In this document: positions 1 through 11,028 of the stretch, one piece after another
Layout of the letters: each line of letters begins with the position of its first letter
Numbering within the stretch: the stretch's first letter is position 1
Program-made: the position numbers and the translations under genes
Notes under the pieces: model-generated
Database searches by the model: none
Told to the model about the DNA's origin: nothing
What the model saw: the letters and a program-made list of their open reading frames with translations, nothing else
Source: Blasia pusilla
Lineage: Eukaryota; Marchantiophyta; Marchantiopsida; Blasiales
Assembly (NCBI GenBank): GCA_050084515.1
Contig: CM114271.1
Location: forward strand, 56,978,001-57,042,000
Reading direction: 5' to 3'
DNA length: 64,000 nucleotides

Positions 1-182
1 TGATACATATAAATGAATTGTGTGCATTGTAAATGATGTGGCATGAGAGAGAATGCTAATGGACATCCATGTGGCATGCAAGGAAAAATGCTTAGTGTCC
101 CTCTCGTTCTTTCGTCGTGAGTAAGGTGTGTTTGGCGGGAGAGAGAGTGCACTACAGTGGGACGTTAGCAGTTGCGGCACGA

Positions 183-350
183 GTGGGAAGTTCAAAGATT
201 AGGGGATTGGGGAGGTCCGAGGTCGGTGTTTCGTTAGTAGTGGGAAGTTCAAAAATTAGGGGATTGGGGAGGTCCGAGGTAGGTGTTTCGACAGAAGTGG
301 GAAGTTCAAAGATTGGGAAGGTCTAGGGTTGATGTTGCGCAAGGAGTGAG
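183..350. repeat. Short tandem repeat, about 56-bp unit, three copies
   Basis: Copies start near 183, 239 and 296. Each begins GTGGGAAGTTCAAA and runs through a GGGGAGGTCCGAGGT-like segment. The same segment recurs inside every unit of the adjacent 293-bp array, so this is the nested lower-order repeat of one satellite-like block. Confidence 0.75.
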
Positions 351-1161
351 AATTGTGGAGATTAGGGATGTCTGAGGTCGATGTTTCTGATCCTTTCACT
401 CTTTCTTGAAGACTCTACCTGAAGAACTAAAGATTGTTCAATCATCTTGGCCGCGGTTAGTGCTCTCTGTCTCTGTCTGTGCAACAAGAAGACTTTGCAA
501 TATTCTTTCTTTGCGCAACATTCAGAAGTCTCTTTGCGCAACATTCAAAAGTGCTTCTTGTCTGTAATTCCGATGGTAGGTGTTTCGGAGTGGAACGTTC
601 AAAGATTGGGAAGGTCTAGGGTTGATGTTTCGCAGGGAGTGAGAATTGTGGAGATTAGGGATGTCCGAGGTCGATGTTTCTGATCCTTTCACTCTTTCTT
701 GAAGACTCTACCTGAAGAACTAAAGATTGTTCAATCATCTTGGCCGCGGTTAGTGCTCTCTGTCTCTGTCTGTGCAACAAGAAGACTTTGCAATATTCTT
801 TCTTTGCGCAACATTCAGAAGTCTCTTTGCGCAACATTCAAAAGTGCTTCTTGTCTGTAATTCCGATGGTAGGTGTTTCGGAGTGGGACGTTCAAAGATT
901 GGGAAGGTCTAGGGTTGATGTTTCGCAGGGAGTGAGAATTGTGGAGATTAGGGATGTCCGAGGTCGATGTTTCTGATCCTTTCACTCTTTCTTGAAGACT
1001 CTGCCTGAAGAACTGAAGATTGTTCAATCATCTTGGCCGCGGTTAGTGCTCTCTGTCTCTGTCTGTGCAACAAGAAGATTTTGCAATATTCTTTCTTTGC
1101 GCAACATTCAGAAGTGTCTTTGCGCAACATCCGAAAGTGCTTCTTGTCTGTAATTCCGATG
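280..1161. repeat. Tandem array, 293-bp unit, three copies
   Basis: The segment containing TTGGCCGCGGTTAGTGC occurs at about 447, 740 and 1033, exactly 293 bp apart, and the rest of the unit repeats with only a few substitutions. The array ends near 1161, where the third copy diverges. A clearly diverged partial copy lies at 1850-2010, beside the left edge of element E1. Each unit encodes a near-identical 60-residue minus-strand ORF, which is a by-product of the repetition and not evidence of a gene. Confidence 0.85.
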
Positions 1162-1218
1162 CCTATCGAGTCCATGCTCAATGAGTTGTAACACACTCGA
1201 AGGACTCTCACCATTGCA

Positions 1219-1455
1219 ATGGCGTTTCTCATCTTTTCTATCCTCTTCATTTTGATCGCATTTGCTGCAGCTTCCATTGTAGGGATTCCCGCCTCTGGAT
1301 TTTGGAACCAGAATTTTCTCACCATAAGCACCTCCATTTCAGGCGGTTTCTTAAGCGTTGTGGCTATATACCTTTTTTTGATGCGGCTACTTCGTCTCGC
1401 CTTCTATAAACACCGCACATTCAGGAAACTCTACACTTTCCTTACAGTTTTGTAA
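1219..1455 (+). CDS. Doubtful small membrane protein ORF (78 aa)
   Basis: This ATG-started ORF directly follows the 293-bp array. Residues 1-25 are strongly hydrophobic (MAFLIFSILFILIAF start), a second hydrophobic stretch covers about residues 40-60, and the tail is basic (RLLRLAFYKHRTFRK), as in a two-pass membrane peptide. I recognise no family. No clear TATA box or splice pattern supports it, and in transposon-rich DNA an ORF this short can arise by chance. If it is real, the 293-bp array would lie in its promoter or 5' region. Confidence 0.2.
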   Translation: MAFLIFSILFILIAFAAASIVGIPASGFWNQNFLTISTSISGGFLSVVAIYLFLMRLLRLAFYKHRTFRKLYTFLTVL

Positions 1456-2106
1456 AGCTTTCGATTGCCGACATGTCCGGAGCGCCGCGAACCGAACTTA
1501 CGAATTCATCCATCCTATTCATAAGTATCTATTTCTGCGTTGAAGTGCGTGGTGAGATTTACGATATGAAGTGATTGATTTTAGTATTACAATGAATTTC
1601 ACCGTAAAAGTTTGGAATAAAGAACTGGAAATTTTTTGGTACGTGAGACTAGGAACTTCTCTCCATGTAATCTCTCCTCAACTCTTCATGCCTTCCTCTC
1701 TCACAAAAAACCAAATATGAATTTTTTTGATTTTACTCAACTCGCATCGCTACTCTCTGACAATAGAAATTTGTCTGATGAAATTCGTTGTTTCCTAAGG
1801 TAGTGTGTGTAGCTCCGTGCGCTGCCAATTCCTTTTTCATTCAAGAGTGAGAATTGTGGAGATAAGGGGATTGGGGATGTCTGAGAGAGGTGTTTATGGT
1901 CCTTTCACTCGTGGACCGCAAGCTGCAAGCTCGTTCTAAAGACTCTGCCGATTGAAGATTGTTTGATCTTCTTGGCTGCGGTTAGTGCTCTCTCTCTTCT
2001 GTAATGACTTATTGTCTGCAATGTTTTCTTGTTGTTGCCTCGAGCATGTCTGAATACCTTGGTGAAGAGTACGTCCTTTTTGTTCGACCTCGATTTTTGC
2101 TCATGC
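1456..2106. other. No gene seen; contains a diverged 293-bp repeat copy
   Basis: I see no coding potential here. Positions 1850-2010 match the 293-bp unit loosely (CCTTTCACTC, the CTGCGGTTAGTGCTCTCT stretch). E1 is inserted immediately to the right. Confidence 0.5.
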
Positions 2107-2110
2107 GCTC

Positions 2111-2216
2111 TGTCGTGCAAATCCACATCGTCATACAACATACATCACTGACATACCCTACTCACATTCATACATAACATAGACGAGACCATACACAAAC
2201 ACAAGTGTACCACAAC
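2111..2216 (-). repeat. E1 terminal repeat part B2 (outer copy)
   Basis: This 106-bp segment starts TGTCGTGCAAATCC on the plus strand and ends CCACAAC. It matches B1 (2587-2692) at about 90 percent by eye. It is the outermost block of the element's 3' end, next to the GCTC target duplication. Confidence 0.8.
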
Positions 2217-2217
2217 G

Positions 2218-2584
2218 GAAATCTGTGAAAGACCTACTGTCATAAAACACATATAGAATCACATACAATCGAGCCAAACCCACTCCACGATGGGGGAATC
2301 CAGGTCGAAGCTTGCGGGAACCACCATAGCCAAGAGCTCTACTCACTACCAAGGCTAACTCCCAACGCAACAGGCTCAACTCAAAGAACTAACTGTTCTT
2401 TGAGTGCACTCCACACTATATCCTCCAACCTAAGAGCGGGCCCTATTGGAAAAGTCACTCTCAACTGAGTAACCCCCAACCCTATGTATGAAACCGCATC
2501 TCTATCTAGACACTACGGCCCTACATAAGGTATGGCCTCTACTAGCACACTATACTCTACGACATAATCTGTGTGGTCATGATA
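2218..2584 (-). repeat. E1 terminal repeat part A2
   Basis: This 367-bp block matches A1 (12375-12741) with roughly 25 differences. Its inner edge reads GTCATGATA, a decayed version of the GTCGTGACA that ends A1. Two bases (GC, 2585-2586) separate it from B1. Confidence 0.85.
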
Positions 2585-2586
2585 GC

Positions 2587-2692
2587 TGTTGTGTGAATCC
2601 ACATCGTCATACAACAAACATCGCTGACATACCTTACTCACATACATACATAACATAGACGAGAGCATACACAAACACAAGTGTACCACAAC
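2587..2692 (-). repeat. E1 terminal repeat part B1 (inner copy)
   Basis: This is a direct repeat of B2, lying between A2 and the internal region. At its right edge the homology with B2 stops exactly where a C-rich run (purine-rich on the coding strand) begins. Confidence 0.8.
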
Positions 2693-2706
2693 TCGCCCCC
2701 CTAACT
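2693..2706 (-). promoter_or_regulatory. E1 polypurine tract
   Basis: The minus strand reads AGTTAGGGGGGCGAG directly before B1. E4 (58234-58246) and E3 (about 31379-31390) have the equivalent G-run at the same junction. By analogy with LTR elements, this would prime plus-strand DNA synthesis. Confidence 0.55.
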
Positions 2707-2859
2707 GGCGGTTAGGTCCCTCTAGCTCCCAGGTAGCCCTATACATCTACTACATGCTATACACCTTTGTGGGTACACGAATCAGAAGGCCAGGTGCTAG
2801 GTTGCCCCATCATTAGTCGCACATCTGTAATCCATATCATGCAAAGATCAAGTCATCTA

Positions 2860-3020
2860 CCTCTCCTAAGTACATCAAGGACAAACCCACCTTCCAGTAG
2901 GAACAACATCCATACGTGGAGTCAAACACATCATGTGCCAACCCCTAGAACACCGATCACACACCAACATACGGGCTGCGTTACCAATAGACCCACACAA
3001 CATGCACCTCAAGCTAGCAC
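2860..3020 (-). pseudogene. E1 C-terminal PHD finger
   Basis: At the C-terminus of the integrase reading frame lies a Cys4-His-Cys3 pattern: CMLC, CDRC, then H and C in GWHMMC, then WVCP. This is the PHD-finger signature, including the aromatic residue before the histidine region. In E1 the codon after WVCP is a stop, while the relative E4 continues to WMCPRC and completes the last zinc ligand pair. PHD fingers read histone H3 tails, so the likely role, inferred only, is to guide integration to particular chromatin, as chromodomains do in chromoviruses. Confidence 0.75.
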
Positions 3021-4381
3021 GTATCATGGCTAAGCTTGGGTCAACAGTACTATCTACATTTGGAAGATGACATGGCGCACAATTACGCACATGGTCCTTC
3101 CAAACAACTCCATCACGACCCTCCAATATGAGAACTCCAGAACCTAACACCTCACGCACTCGTAAAATAGTGCGGCCTGCCGTCACATCCAACATTGTCA
3201 ATGCAATCTGCTGCAAATAGACATAGTCCCCCACATGGAACCTACAAATCGATGGTCGATAACCTCCACCCCGAATGGTTGCATACCACAACATATCCCT
3301 GTGTTGAGCAATGGCAAGATTCTCAAAGGCTGTTGGCATAACTCTCCGAAAGAGCTCTGCCCGTTGAGAACACACCCTCATCCACATCTCTGGGTCATCA
3401 AGGTTCACCAACTCACTAGACTCCCGACGAATTGTTGCACGCAAGTATGGATCTCGGCCGTATAACAAGGTGAACTTATACCCCATGGCTAACCATGGCA
3501 ATTGAATATCCCAGTCTCCAAGATGCCCCTTTTGTAGGCCATACTTACGCAATGCCCTCTTCACCGTCTAAACCACACGCTGAGCCAAACCATCCGCCTC
3601 TGGATGATCTCGAGGCGTGGTCCGATGATCAATCAATGCCTTGTCAAACAAGACCTGAAACTCACCCCAAACTCAGACTCGGTCGGTCAAGACTTCACCG
3701 GTGCACCAAAATGACTAAGCACTCTATCAAGAAACGCATACGCCGTTCCCTCACTTGCCTTGTCAGGTAATGCCATCAACTCAATCCACTTGGAGAAGTG
3801 CTCCACCATCACCAACACATATCGATGATGTCGTACAATCAATGATAACGGTCCCGCAAAGTCCACACTCCAACGGTAACCCAATCCCATAATAGGCAAG
3901 GGGTGTAATTGTGGTGTAGGGGCATTGAATGATGCCCTCACCCGGTCACAAAACATACAACGTGACACCAAATACTGACCAAGGAGTAAGCTATACGTAC
4001 ACTTTACCCCAAAATGTCCCAACTCCTCATGGGCATGTCGCACAATGCGCTCTCTCGAGCCAAATGCGGCACTACTCATACTCTACCATACTCCCAGACA
4101 CGAAGAATATGTGTTCCCTCCAATCGATACCTCTTAGCACGTTGAAGAACACGGTCTCACTCCTCGGCACTCACTATGCATGGCACCCTAGTGGTCCGTA
4201 GGAACTCCAACACCAACGCATCATCATGAATATCACGCTGATCCATACCACCATCTCCAACCTTAGGATTTGAAGACTCGCCATCTACCCTCTGACTAGA
4301 GTAAGATGTCATGTGGTCCTTCATACTAGAGTCCACCCCTAACCTACATAAAAAGGCAGATGCATGCCAACCTGGCACCAT
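3020..4381 (-). pseudogene. E1 integrase (degraded)
   Basis: The N-terminal HHCC zinc module is seen as HAHEELGHFG followed by RCMFC (about 4050-3950). The DDE core has its first Asp in WSVDFAGPL and the neighbouring FSKWIELMALPDKA. The third catalytic residue is in the HPEADGLAQRV region around 3590. A C-terminal DNA-binding tail follows (VWKDHVRNC, GDYVYLQQ). Stops and a frameshift near 3570-3690 break the core. The module lies downstream of RNase H, the Ty3 gene order, and runs into the PHD finger. Confidence 0.8.
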
Positions 4382-4495
4382 CTCCTCATCACTCTCGCCA
4401 TGCTATCTAGCCCCAGTTGCATCCTCTTGGCTAGTACATGGGTTCCAACTCAACTCATCAACATCAAGGTTGGCAACTCCAGGTCTATGTACCAC

Positions 4496-5887
4496 CTAGA
4501 AGTCATACTCCTGTAAGATAAGAGCCCACCGTGCAAGATTCCCTGTAAGCTTGTCAGACTCCATCAACCACTTAAGCGGCTGGAAATCAGTAACAAGGGT
4601 AAACTGTGTGCCAAACAAGTAACACCTAAAGTGTGCCACAGCCCACACTACTGCAAAGCACTCTCCCTCATATGAACTATAGCGCGACTCCGCTGCATTA
4701 TTCGAACGACTTGCATAGGCCACCACAAACTCCATGTGCTCATCATCATGTTGTGTCAACACCGCTCCAAGTCCTAACCTACTCCAATCAGTGTGTAACT
4801 GAAATAGACGCCCTCTGATAGGTCTCCTCAAGATAGGCGTTGCCACCAACTGGGCCTTGAGCTCCACAGAAGCTCTCTCCTGATCATCTCCCCAGTGCCA
4901 CTCCTGATCTGATTTTGACAATTGGTTCAAAGGCTTTGCCATAGCACTAAATCCCTTCACATACCTCCGATAGTAGTTCGCCAATCCCATGAATGCCCGA
5001 ACTCTACTCACATCTATCGGACGAGGAATAAGTGCAATAGCCTCCACCTTTGCTTGCTGAACTCCCAAACCACCTGGATAGATCACATGACCCAAGTACT
5101 CAACATCCTCATGGAAGAACTTACACTTTCCTAGATGCAAACGTAGACCATGAGCTTTCAACCGTTCAAACACAATCTGCAAATGTATCTGATGCTCCTC
5201 CATCATGTTACTGAACACCAAGATATCATAAATGTAACACCGAACAAAATCCAACCCTGCTAGGATCCTATCCATCACTCTCTGAAACTCGGCAGGTGCA
5301 TTCTTCAACCCAAAGGGTAAGAATTTCCACTGGTACAAACAATCCTTGCCATGAGAGTTCACACCCCAAAATGCTGTCTTGGCCTTGTCACTCTCTCGAA
5401 TCGGCAACTGATGGTATCCTGCCCAAAGATCCAAAGTACTGAAAATCTTTGCATGTCCTACCACATCAAAGATCTCCTCAGGTGTAGGCATGGCATACCT
5501 ATCAGCCTTGGTCTGCCGATTGATAGGACGGTAATCTCCACACATCCGCCTATCCGTGTAGTTGCCATGCACATCCTTTTTAGCAGGCATGATAGTGGCT
5601 GATGCATACTCTCTATGCGACAACTCCACTAATCTAGCCTCCAAAAGGTCCAACGTCCTACTCTGAATCAGGTCCCTCTCCATATCACTATATTGGTAGG
5701 GACGACGGAAGATTGGCGTATCACTAGCCAAATCAATCCGTATACCGGGTCCAACCAAAGCACCCAACTCCTTCATGCTAAAGGCAAAACAACTCCTATA
5801 AGCACGTAGGAACTGTGTCAAGCGTCGTTTCTCACCTCCCGTTAGCTTGGGCCCAAGTAATGGCTCCCAAGTCGCCTCCATTGGCAC
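4496..5887 (-). pseudogene. E1 reverse transcriptase and RNase H
   Basis: This is an uninterrupted 463-codon stretch. RT blocks are visible in order: SATIMPAKKD, the RRMCGDYRPINRQT block, FSTLDLWAGYHQ, FLPFGLKNAPAEFQ and YLGHVIYPGG. The active-site box reads YIYDIL where the family has Y-x-D-D, a single G-to-T change that removes the first catalytic Asp. RNase H follows with LHTDWS, YEGECFAVV and VTDFQPLKW supplying acidic residues. The order and motifs are Ty3-type. Despite the long open frame, this RT should be inactive. Confidence 0.88.
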
Positions 5888-6149
5888 ACTAGAGGGAGAG
5901 GACTATGCCATTGGCTGCTACGCAACCCCCTCACAAGATAGTACATCCTTAGCTACACCATCACCTGAGCAAATAACTCCTCCACCAGCATGAGCAACCA
6001 ACTCCACATGCCCAGCCATTACATCCCATTTACTCCAAGGATGCAAAATATTACTCTCCTCGCCCCCCACCGATGCCTCTACCATCCCGGTAGCCACCGA
6101 GCTCATCACAAGGGGTGGAAGACCCACAAACATAGTCCGAAGTCGACGC

Positions 6150-7503
6150 TGCTCAGCCATACCAAGACTCAAAATCCAAATCAAACACTTTAGGTCCATG
6201 GCCTGAGCCAACACATGACGTCGTGAAGCCTCAGAAATGGAAGCAACCGCTGTCACACCAGTAGCAAATCCCATCGCACGCTCTCTCTCATCAGCATTAA
6301 GCTCCACCAACTATCGCACATGAGAATCCCATACAAGCCCGGGACCACCTTCCTTGTAGGCATGTGACGAGGGAAAACTCACAAATGTGGGTAGTGCCAT
6401 CCTAGGCTGGCCCACACAGTTCACCACTGCCATGGGTGACCGATCAATAACCCTCACCACTTGAGAAAGTCGCCCAATATCCAAGATACTATCCATTGTA
6501 AGTCAAGGATCCCGCTGCACTGCATCATATGCTTGACGTAGAACCTCCCTAGTCAACAAGTTTGTACAACACAAGCGTGGACGATGTGCACGCGAGCCAA
6601 CTTGCGCTGCATCTAACAACACCTCTGGTCCAATCCAAGACCGCACCTCATGAACACTCGCCATCATCCGGGTCCGAGTGTGACCCAACAATGGAACATT
6701 CTCTAGAATGTAAGCTGGAGCATGAGCGTGATGAACCTGAAGATGTCGTAACATCCGTAACATCTCCCAAAACAATCGATACCTAGGGTCGTGTAATCCC
6801 TCACCACGACCAGCACGTGTATGACCTTGACATGGCCATCCAACAATCACCAAATCCACACGACCAACCCTCTCAAGGTCCTCCGCCCCTAACAATGCAA
6901 TGTGTGACGGCAAAGCAAGCTGGCACCCACGAAAAGTTGATGGCGGCAACAACTCAGGATATCTCGGCATCAACAGACCAATTGTCGGGATAAGACTCTC
7001 TAGGCCATCTCATCTCGCTCCACATACACGTATCTCCGCACAGGAATACCGGTTTGCAACACTGCAACCAAACCAGTGCTCATCCCACCAAAGAGATCTA
7101 ACTCAAAAATGCCCTTAGGCGGATACTGCCATACAATGGGTGTAGTATCCAAAGGGGATAACCCAACTGGACCAGAAATAGGAGTCCGCCGTGGGGCCTC
7201 CTCTTCCTCGTGAGGTATAATAGCCTCACACCAAGCCTCCTGCACTAGGCGATCAGCCTCTTGCCGTAGTGCACCACATGAACTCCAAAGTGGCACATCC
7301 AACGATGAGGATGCCACTACTGCAAAACTAGGGACCTCCTCTACCTCCTCATGCACAGGAGAATCCATAGCAGAAACATTATCCTCCAAAAAGTCTCCTG
7401 GCCAAGTGACTACTCCACTAAAACCAACCACAGATGCTAACACTGTTGGGGGAGACCCTCCTGGTTGAGCCTCATAAATAAATCTCACAAGAACTTGGCT
7501 CAT
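6150..7503 (-). pseudogene. DNMT3-type cytosine-5 DNA methyltransferase inside E1
   Basis: Motifs occur in the unpermuted C5-methyltransferase order. SAM-binding motif I is DLFGGMSTGL (about 7080), and the catalytic motif IV is VGWPCQGHTRAG (about 6830). Motif VI is ENVP, and a motif VIII-like SRAHRPRL follows. After a target-recognition stretch come VVRVIDRSP, ELNADERERAMGF and a C-terminal RRHVLAQAMDL helix. The spacing, the AHR-R block and the RERxMGF-like end resemble the DNMT3 family. The enzyme would methylate cytosine in DNA. It lies between protease and RT in the same orientation, so it was part of the element's polyprotein. A frameshift near 6990 and stops at about 6500 and 6311 inactivate this copy. 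Confidence 0.82.
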
Positions 7504-7549
7504 ACGTCCATCTCCAGATCTATAAGACGCTGTCTCAGTCTAGTAATCC

Positions 7550-7885
7550 TATGAAAACCCATCGGGTACAATACAGCTCCTCCAACTAGTACATCATACG
7601 ACTCGGCTGATGTGACCACTACAGGTACTCCCAACCGGGAGCTATCAGTCGCATGATCTAGTCTCAACTATACAGACAACTTCTCCCGTGTCATGAATTG
7701 AGACCTATCATTGGCTTCTCCAAGTGATGTTTGAGTTTGGAATGGGCAAGGCTCAAGCTCTGACCTCCGAATACCCAAACCAATACATGCCGCCTTTCCC
7801 AATATCAAAGGTCATGCACCAAAGTCTAACAAGACTCTATCTGCTCTATATACCTCTCCTGTAGGACTCACCAATCGGAATATCC
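7550..7885 (-). pseudogene. E1 aspartic protease remnant
   Basis: The minus strand encodes RVLLDFGA followed, after a stop, by PLILGKAACIGLGI, and ends in YDVLVGGAVLYPMGF. This is the retropepsin layout, but the active site reads D-F-G instead of D-S/T-G. Several in-frame stops are present. It lies between gag and the methyltransferase, as expected for the gag-pol order. Confidence 0.6.
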
Positions 7886-8398
7886 CACTCCGGTTGTTCA
7901 ACATACATACACCAGGTGTTCGCCTCTCACGATCAATGGCTGGCCGGGCTGGTAATGCATCCAAATTCGCCGCTGCTGCCTACAAAGCAGCACTGGTACT
8001 CAATGCTACATCTGGCATAGAGGGTCACTCCACCGCAACACCCTCATCCACCTCACCACGTGTAGCAATAACACCCCCACGTTCACACAACGTGGCTGCT
8101 AGCTGAAATACACAAGCTAAGTCAACTCCTAAAGCCATCAGCTCCGTGGCCGAAAATAATGGGGATCCCAACACTGAAGTTGCCATCCGCAATAGTGCAT
8201 CGATCTTTGCGATCCGTGTCTACTACACACGCGATGTAGATGCCCTCGCCCCCACCGCCGGCTCAATAGGTCGCGAGGAACCATGGATGGAGTCATGAGC
8301 ATCTCAGACAACAAGAATGACTGGGGAAGCCTAGCCTGCCTCGCAGCCTCACCCCTCTATGGGTCCAACTCCACAGTAGCACCACGTGGCTCTAACGC

Positions 8399-9985
8399 TC
8401 AAGTGGCTCCTCTCGTAACTATAGTTGATGCCTCAACCTGTGCTGCACTCGCCATATAAGAGAGATCATCCCCTCCATAAGAGGTGGAAGCCCCTGCTCC
8501 CGAACCTGATCTATGTTGGATACCAGCCATAGTAGCCAACCGCTCCAATCTGCTCAATCTCGGCGACCATAGTCGACTCGTGGTAGTGGTAGGGGTAGCC
8601 ACCGTAGGCTCTCCAACCACTAGTCCACCTCTACCAACCCTACCACCTCTATCACCTCGGCCTCCCAAAGCTACTCCACCACGGCCACGGTATGATCTCA
8701 ACTGTGGATGAAGATCAAAGCAACGCTCTCGAGGATGACTTGGTCTCCCGCAATGATCACACTGAGTTGGGGCTTACTGAGGTCCATCCTCCAAAGTCCG
8801 TCTCCCATCCTCTTGGGGACAAAACCTCCTAACATGATCATCTCCACATGTCCAACATGACTGCGCAAGCGTCCCTCTAGGACCTAACTGAGGTCCTGTG
8901 GACCCCCCACGAGTCCCACTACTACTACCACCACCATTACTACAAGACTGTGAGGTGGACCGCTGAACACGAGAAGTAGTAGTTGTATCCCTTCTGAATG
9001 CGGATGTCACGACCCTCTCCTCCACCATGTTAAGCTCAATCTTCTCAGATAGAGCAAACACATGGGCCAATGTGGATGAATCATCACTCGTAAGAGTAGC
9101 ATCACGTACCCTACAGCGACGACTCTTTGTCCAAGATCCCATACCAAAACTAGACTACCTGAGCCTCAGTCGGACCCTGGGTAACTGAAATCAAGCGTCG
9201 CATACAAGTGTTTGCCTCACGAAGACTATCACCAATCTTTCGCTCAAATTCCTGAAGACTCCTCAACTTCTATGTCTTCACTCCTTGATAGTTCTTCATC
9301 AACCTCTTGAAGAACTCTGCAACCGGGCTAAACGATGGTGGGGCACTAGTACCTCCACTAATACCCCCACTGGTACCTCCATGGGTACCTCCACTGGTAC
9401 CCCCACTCCGGCTCATACTCGTACCACTCAACGTTGGGCTGGCTGGCATAGTAGGACCACTACTACCAATACCACCATGGGTGAAAGACACATAGCCTGG
9501 AGACCAATATTGTCTCCACGCCTCAATCTCAGCAACATGGTCCTTCCTAAACTCATGGTAATCATCCATGGGTGGTCCCTCTTAGTGCTGAAACAACCGC
9601 TTCCAAGCCAAGAAGGGTGTAAACAACGTGGCGTTCCGCAACATCTGCATATCATACCACGTATCAAACTCCTGCATGAAGTCCTCGAACTCAATGGTGC
9701 CCACTGCACGCAAGTATCGTCGTGGGCCCTTCATGGCCCCATATATCCCGTCCATGTCCCACAATGGAGTTGCGACACTCGATAACAACGTAGAAGACTT
9801 GGTGTTTGGAACACCCTCGTCCTCCTCTTCATCAACCGTTGGAAGTGGAAAAGGTAGTCGATACCTCAATCCACTCCGTGTGAAACCACCACTCTCCGCA
9901 CCACGGTCCCTAACCAGACCACCAGAGAGCTCCGTGATAACCAACGCTGATGCCCCACCACCACCAAATTACCACCACTAAGTAA
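8399..9985 (-). pseudogene. E1 gag with two zinc knuckles
   Basis: The capsid-like part has FEDFMQEFDTWYD and FLAWKRLF (about 9600-9700). A Gly/Ser/Thr-rich linker built of GGTSGGT-type repeats follows (about 9300-9400). One CCHC-like knuckle is CWTCGDDHVRRFC, one residue short of canonical spacing, and a second canonical one is CDHCGRPSHPRERC at about 8710-8755. An Arg-Gly-rich tail follows. A stop at about 9580 and a frameshift near 9200 break it. The protein would package element RNA. The start is unclear because the leader is split by a solo LTR. Confidence 0.7.
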
Positions 9986-10030
9986 CCAAGTGACGTCGAT
10001 GTCGCTGTACTATTCTAGCTCTACTAGCTA

Positions 10031-11028
10031 TGTGTCGCGCCCCTACTCTCCTTGAACGCCAATCTTTAGTGTTGCGGAAGCATACGTTCAGTAGGACACA
10101 ATCTCATCGCCGATCTGCACCCAAACACGCACTCTCGTTAGTTGGGTCCGGGCCAACCAGTGTTCCAACCCACCGAGTTCTCAACTCGGCGTCTCATCAA
10201 GCTCAACCTTCCTTAATTCCTAGTTTCCAAAACATGGCAAGTCCTTCAAGACTTGGAACAGACTTCGTGGTTAGTCCAGGGATCTGAAATGGCACTTGCG
10301 CGCCTAGCAATCCCAATTGTTCAACGGACCTTGTGTGAGCTCCAAACCAAGACCCAAGTAATTGAGTCGCGGGGTGAAATCCAAGAGGGACATCTAAAAT
10401 CGCCTCAATAGACTTGGTGCAAGTTTTCCAACCCAACCCCCAAACTCGCGTTCCGTTCCATACCCTTGAGCCACCCCGCGGCGCCCAAAGTGGGGTTCGA
10501 GTTCCGAGCACTCTCGGAGACCTTCCCCCTTACTAGTACTTCTGGGGTTCTCCAATAACCCCCCCTTTGGAAAATGAGGGTCGGGCCCTTCATTGTGGCC
10601 CTCAACCCGACTCCACTTACATTTTTTTCCGGGTTTTTCCTCAGCCGCTGCTTAGGCGTTTGCAGAAATCTTTAATGCGTTTGAACCGACTTCCCATAAG
10701 CCTTCCAACGCACCCTTCTTTAATACAAACGCATCTTGGCACTAAAAGTTATGGTCATAAATATAGTCGGAAACTCTCAAACGCTAGTGGCGTTCCAAAT
10801 CCGGATTCTTCCTTTGGCACTTCCTAGACTCAACTTCTTTCAAGTCTTGTTCCGCGTTTGGTCTAGGTTTCTCAGTCACGACCATAACATCTGAAACGCG
10901 AAGCCTCACCTGCGTCTCCTCTCTTGTCTCTTCTTCGAGACTATTCCAACGCGCAAACCATCTTAGCGTGAGCCCGCTAATGTTCCGATGTTCCGCTTGC
11001 CACTCGTTTGGTCATGAGGGTCGCGACA
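10031..11028 (+). mobile_element. Solo LTR of the E2 chromovirus family
   Basis: It begins TGTCGCGCCCCTACTC and ends GAGGGTCGCGACA, giving TGTCGCG/CGCGACA inverted ends. Its body matches the right LTR of E2 (29655-30682), for example TCCTTGAACG near the start and CATCAAGCTCAACCTTC. It interrupts the E1 leader just upstream of gag. Flanking bases AGCTA and TTATG do not form a clean duplication, so one flank has probably mutated. Confidence 0.8.

Noticed and set aside
362-1337. Repeated 60-130 residue minus-strand ORFs
   Set aside because: They are copies of one frame through the 293-bp repeat and have no family motif; open frames here follow from the repetition.
2111-2692. B2-A2-B1 read as two tandem insertions of a solo LTR
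   Set aside because: The same arrangement, ending at the same G-run, occurs in E4 and partly in E3, so chance tandem insertion is unlikely; kept as the main alternative in the finding.
3687-5887. Plus-strand ORFs opposite E1 pol
   Set aside because: They are shadows of the minus-strand pol frames and show no motif of their own.
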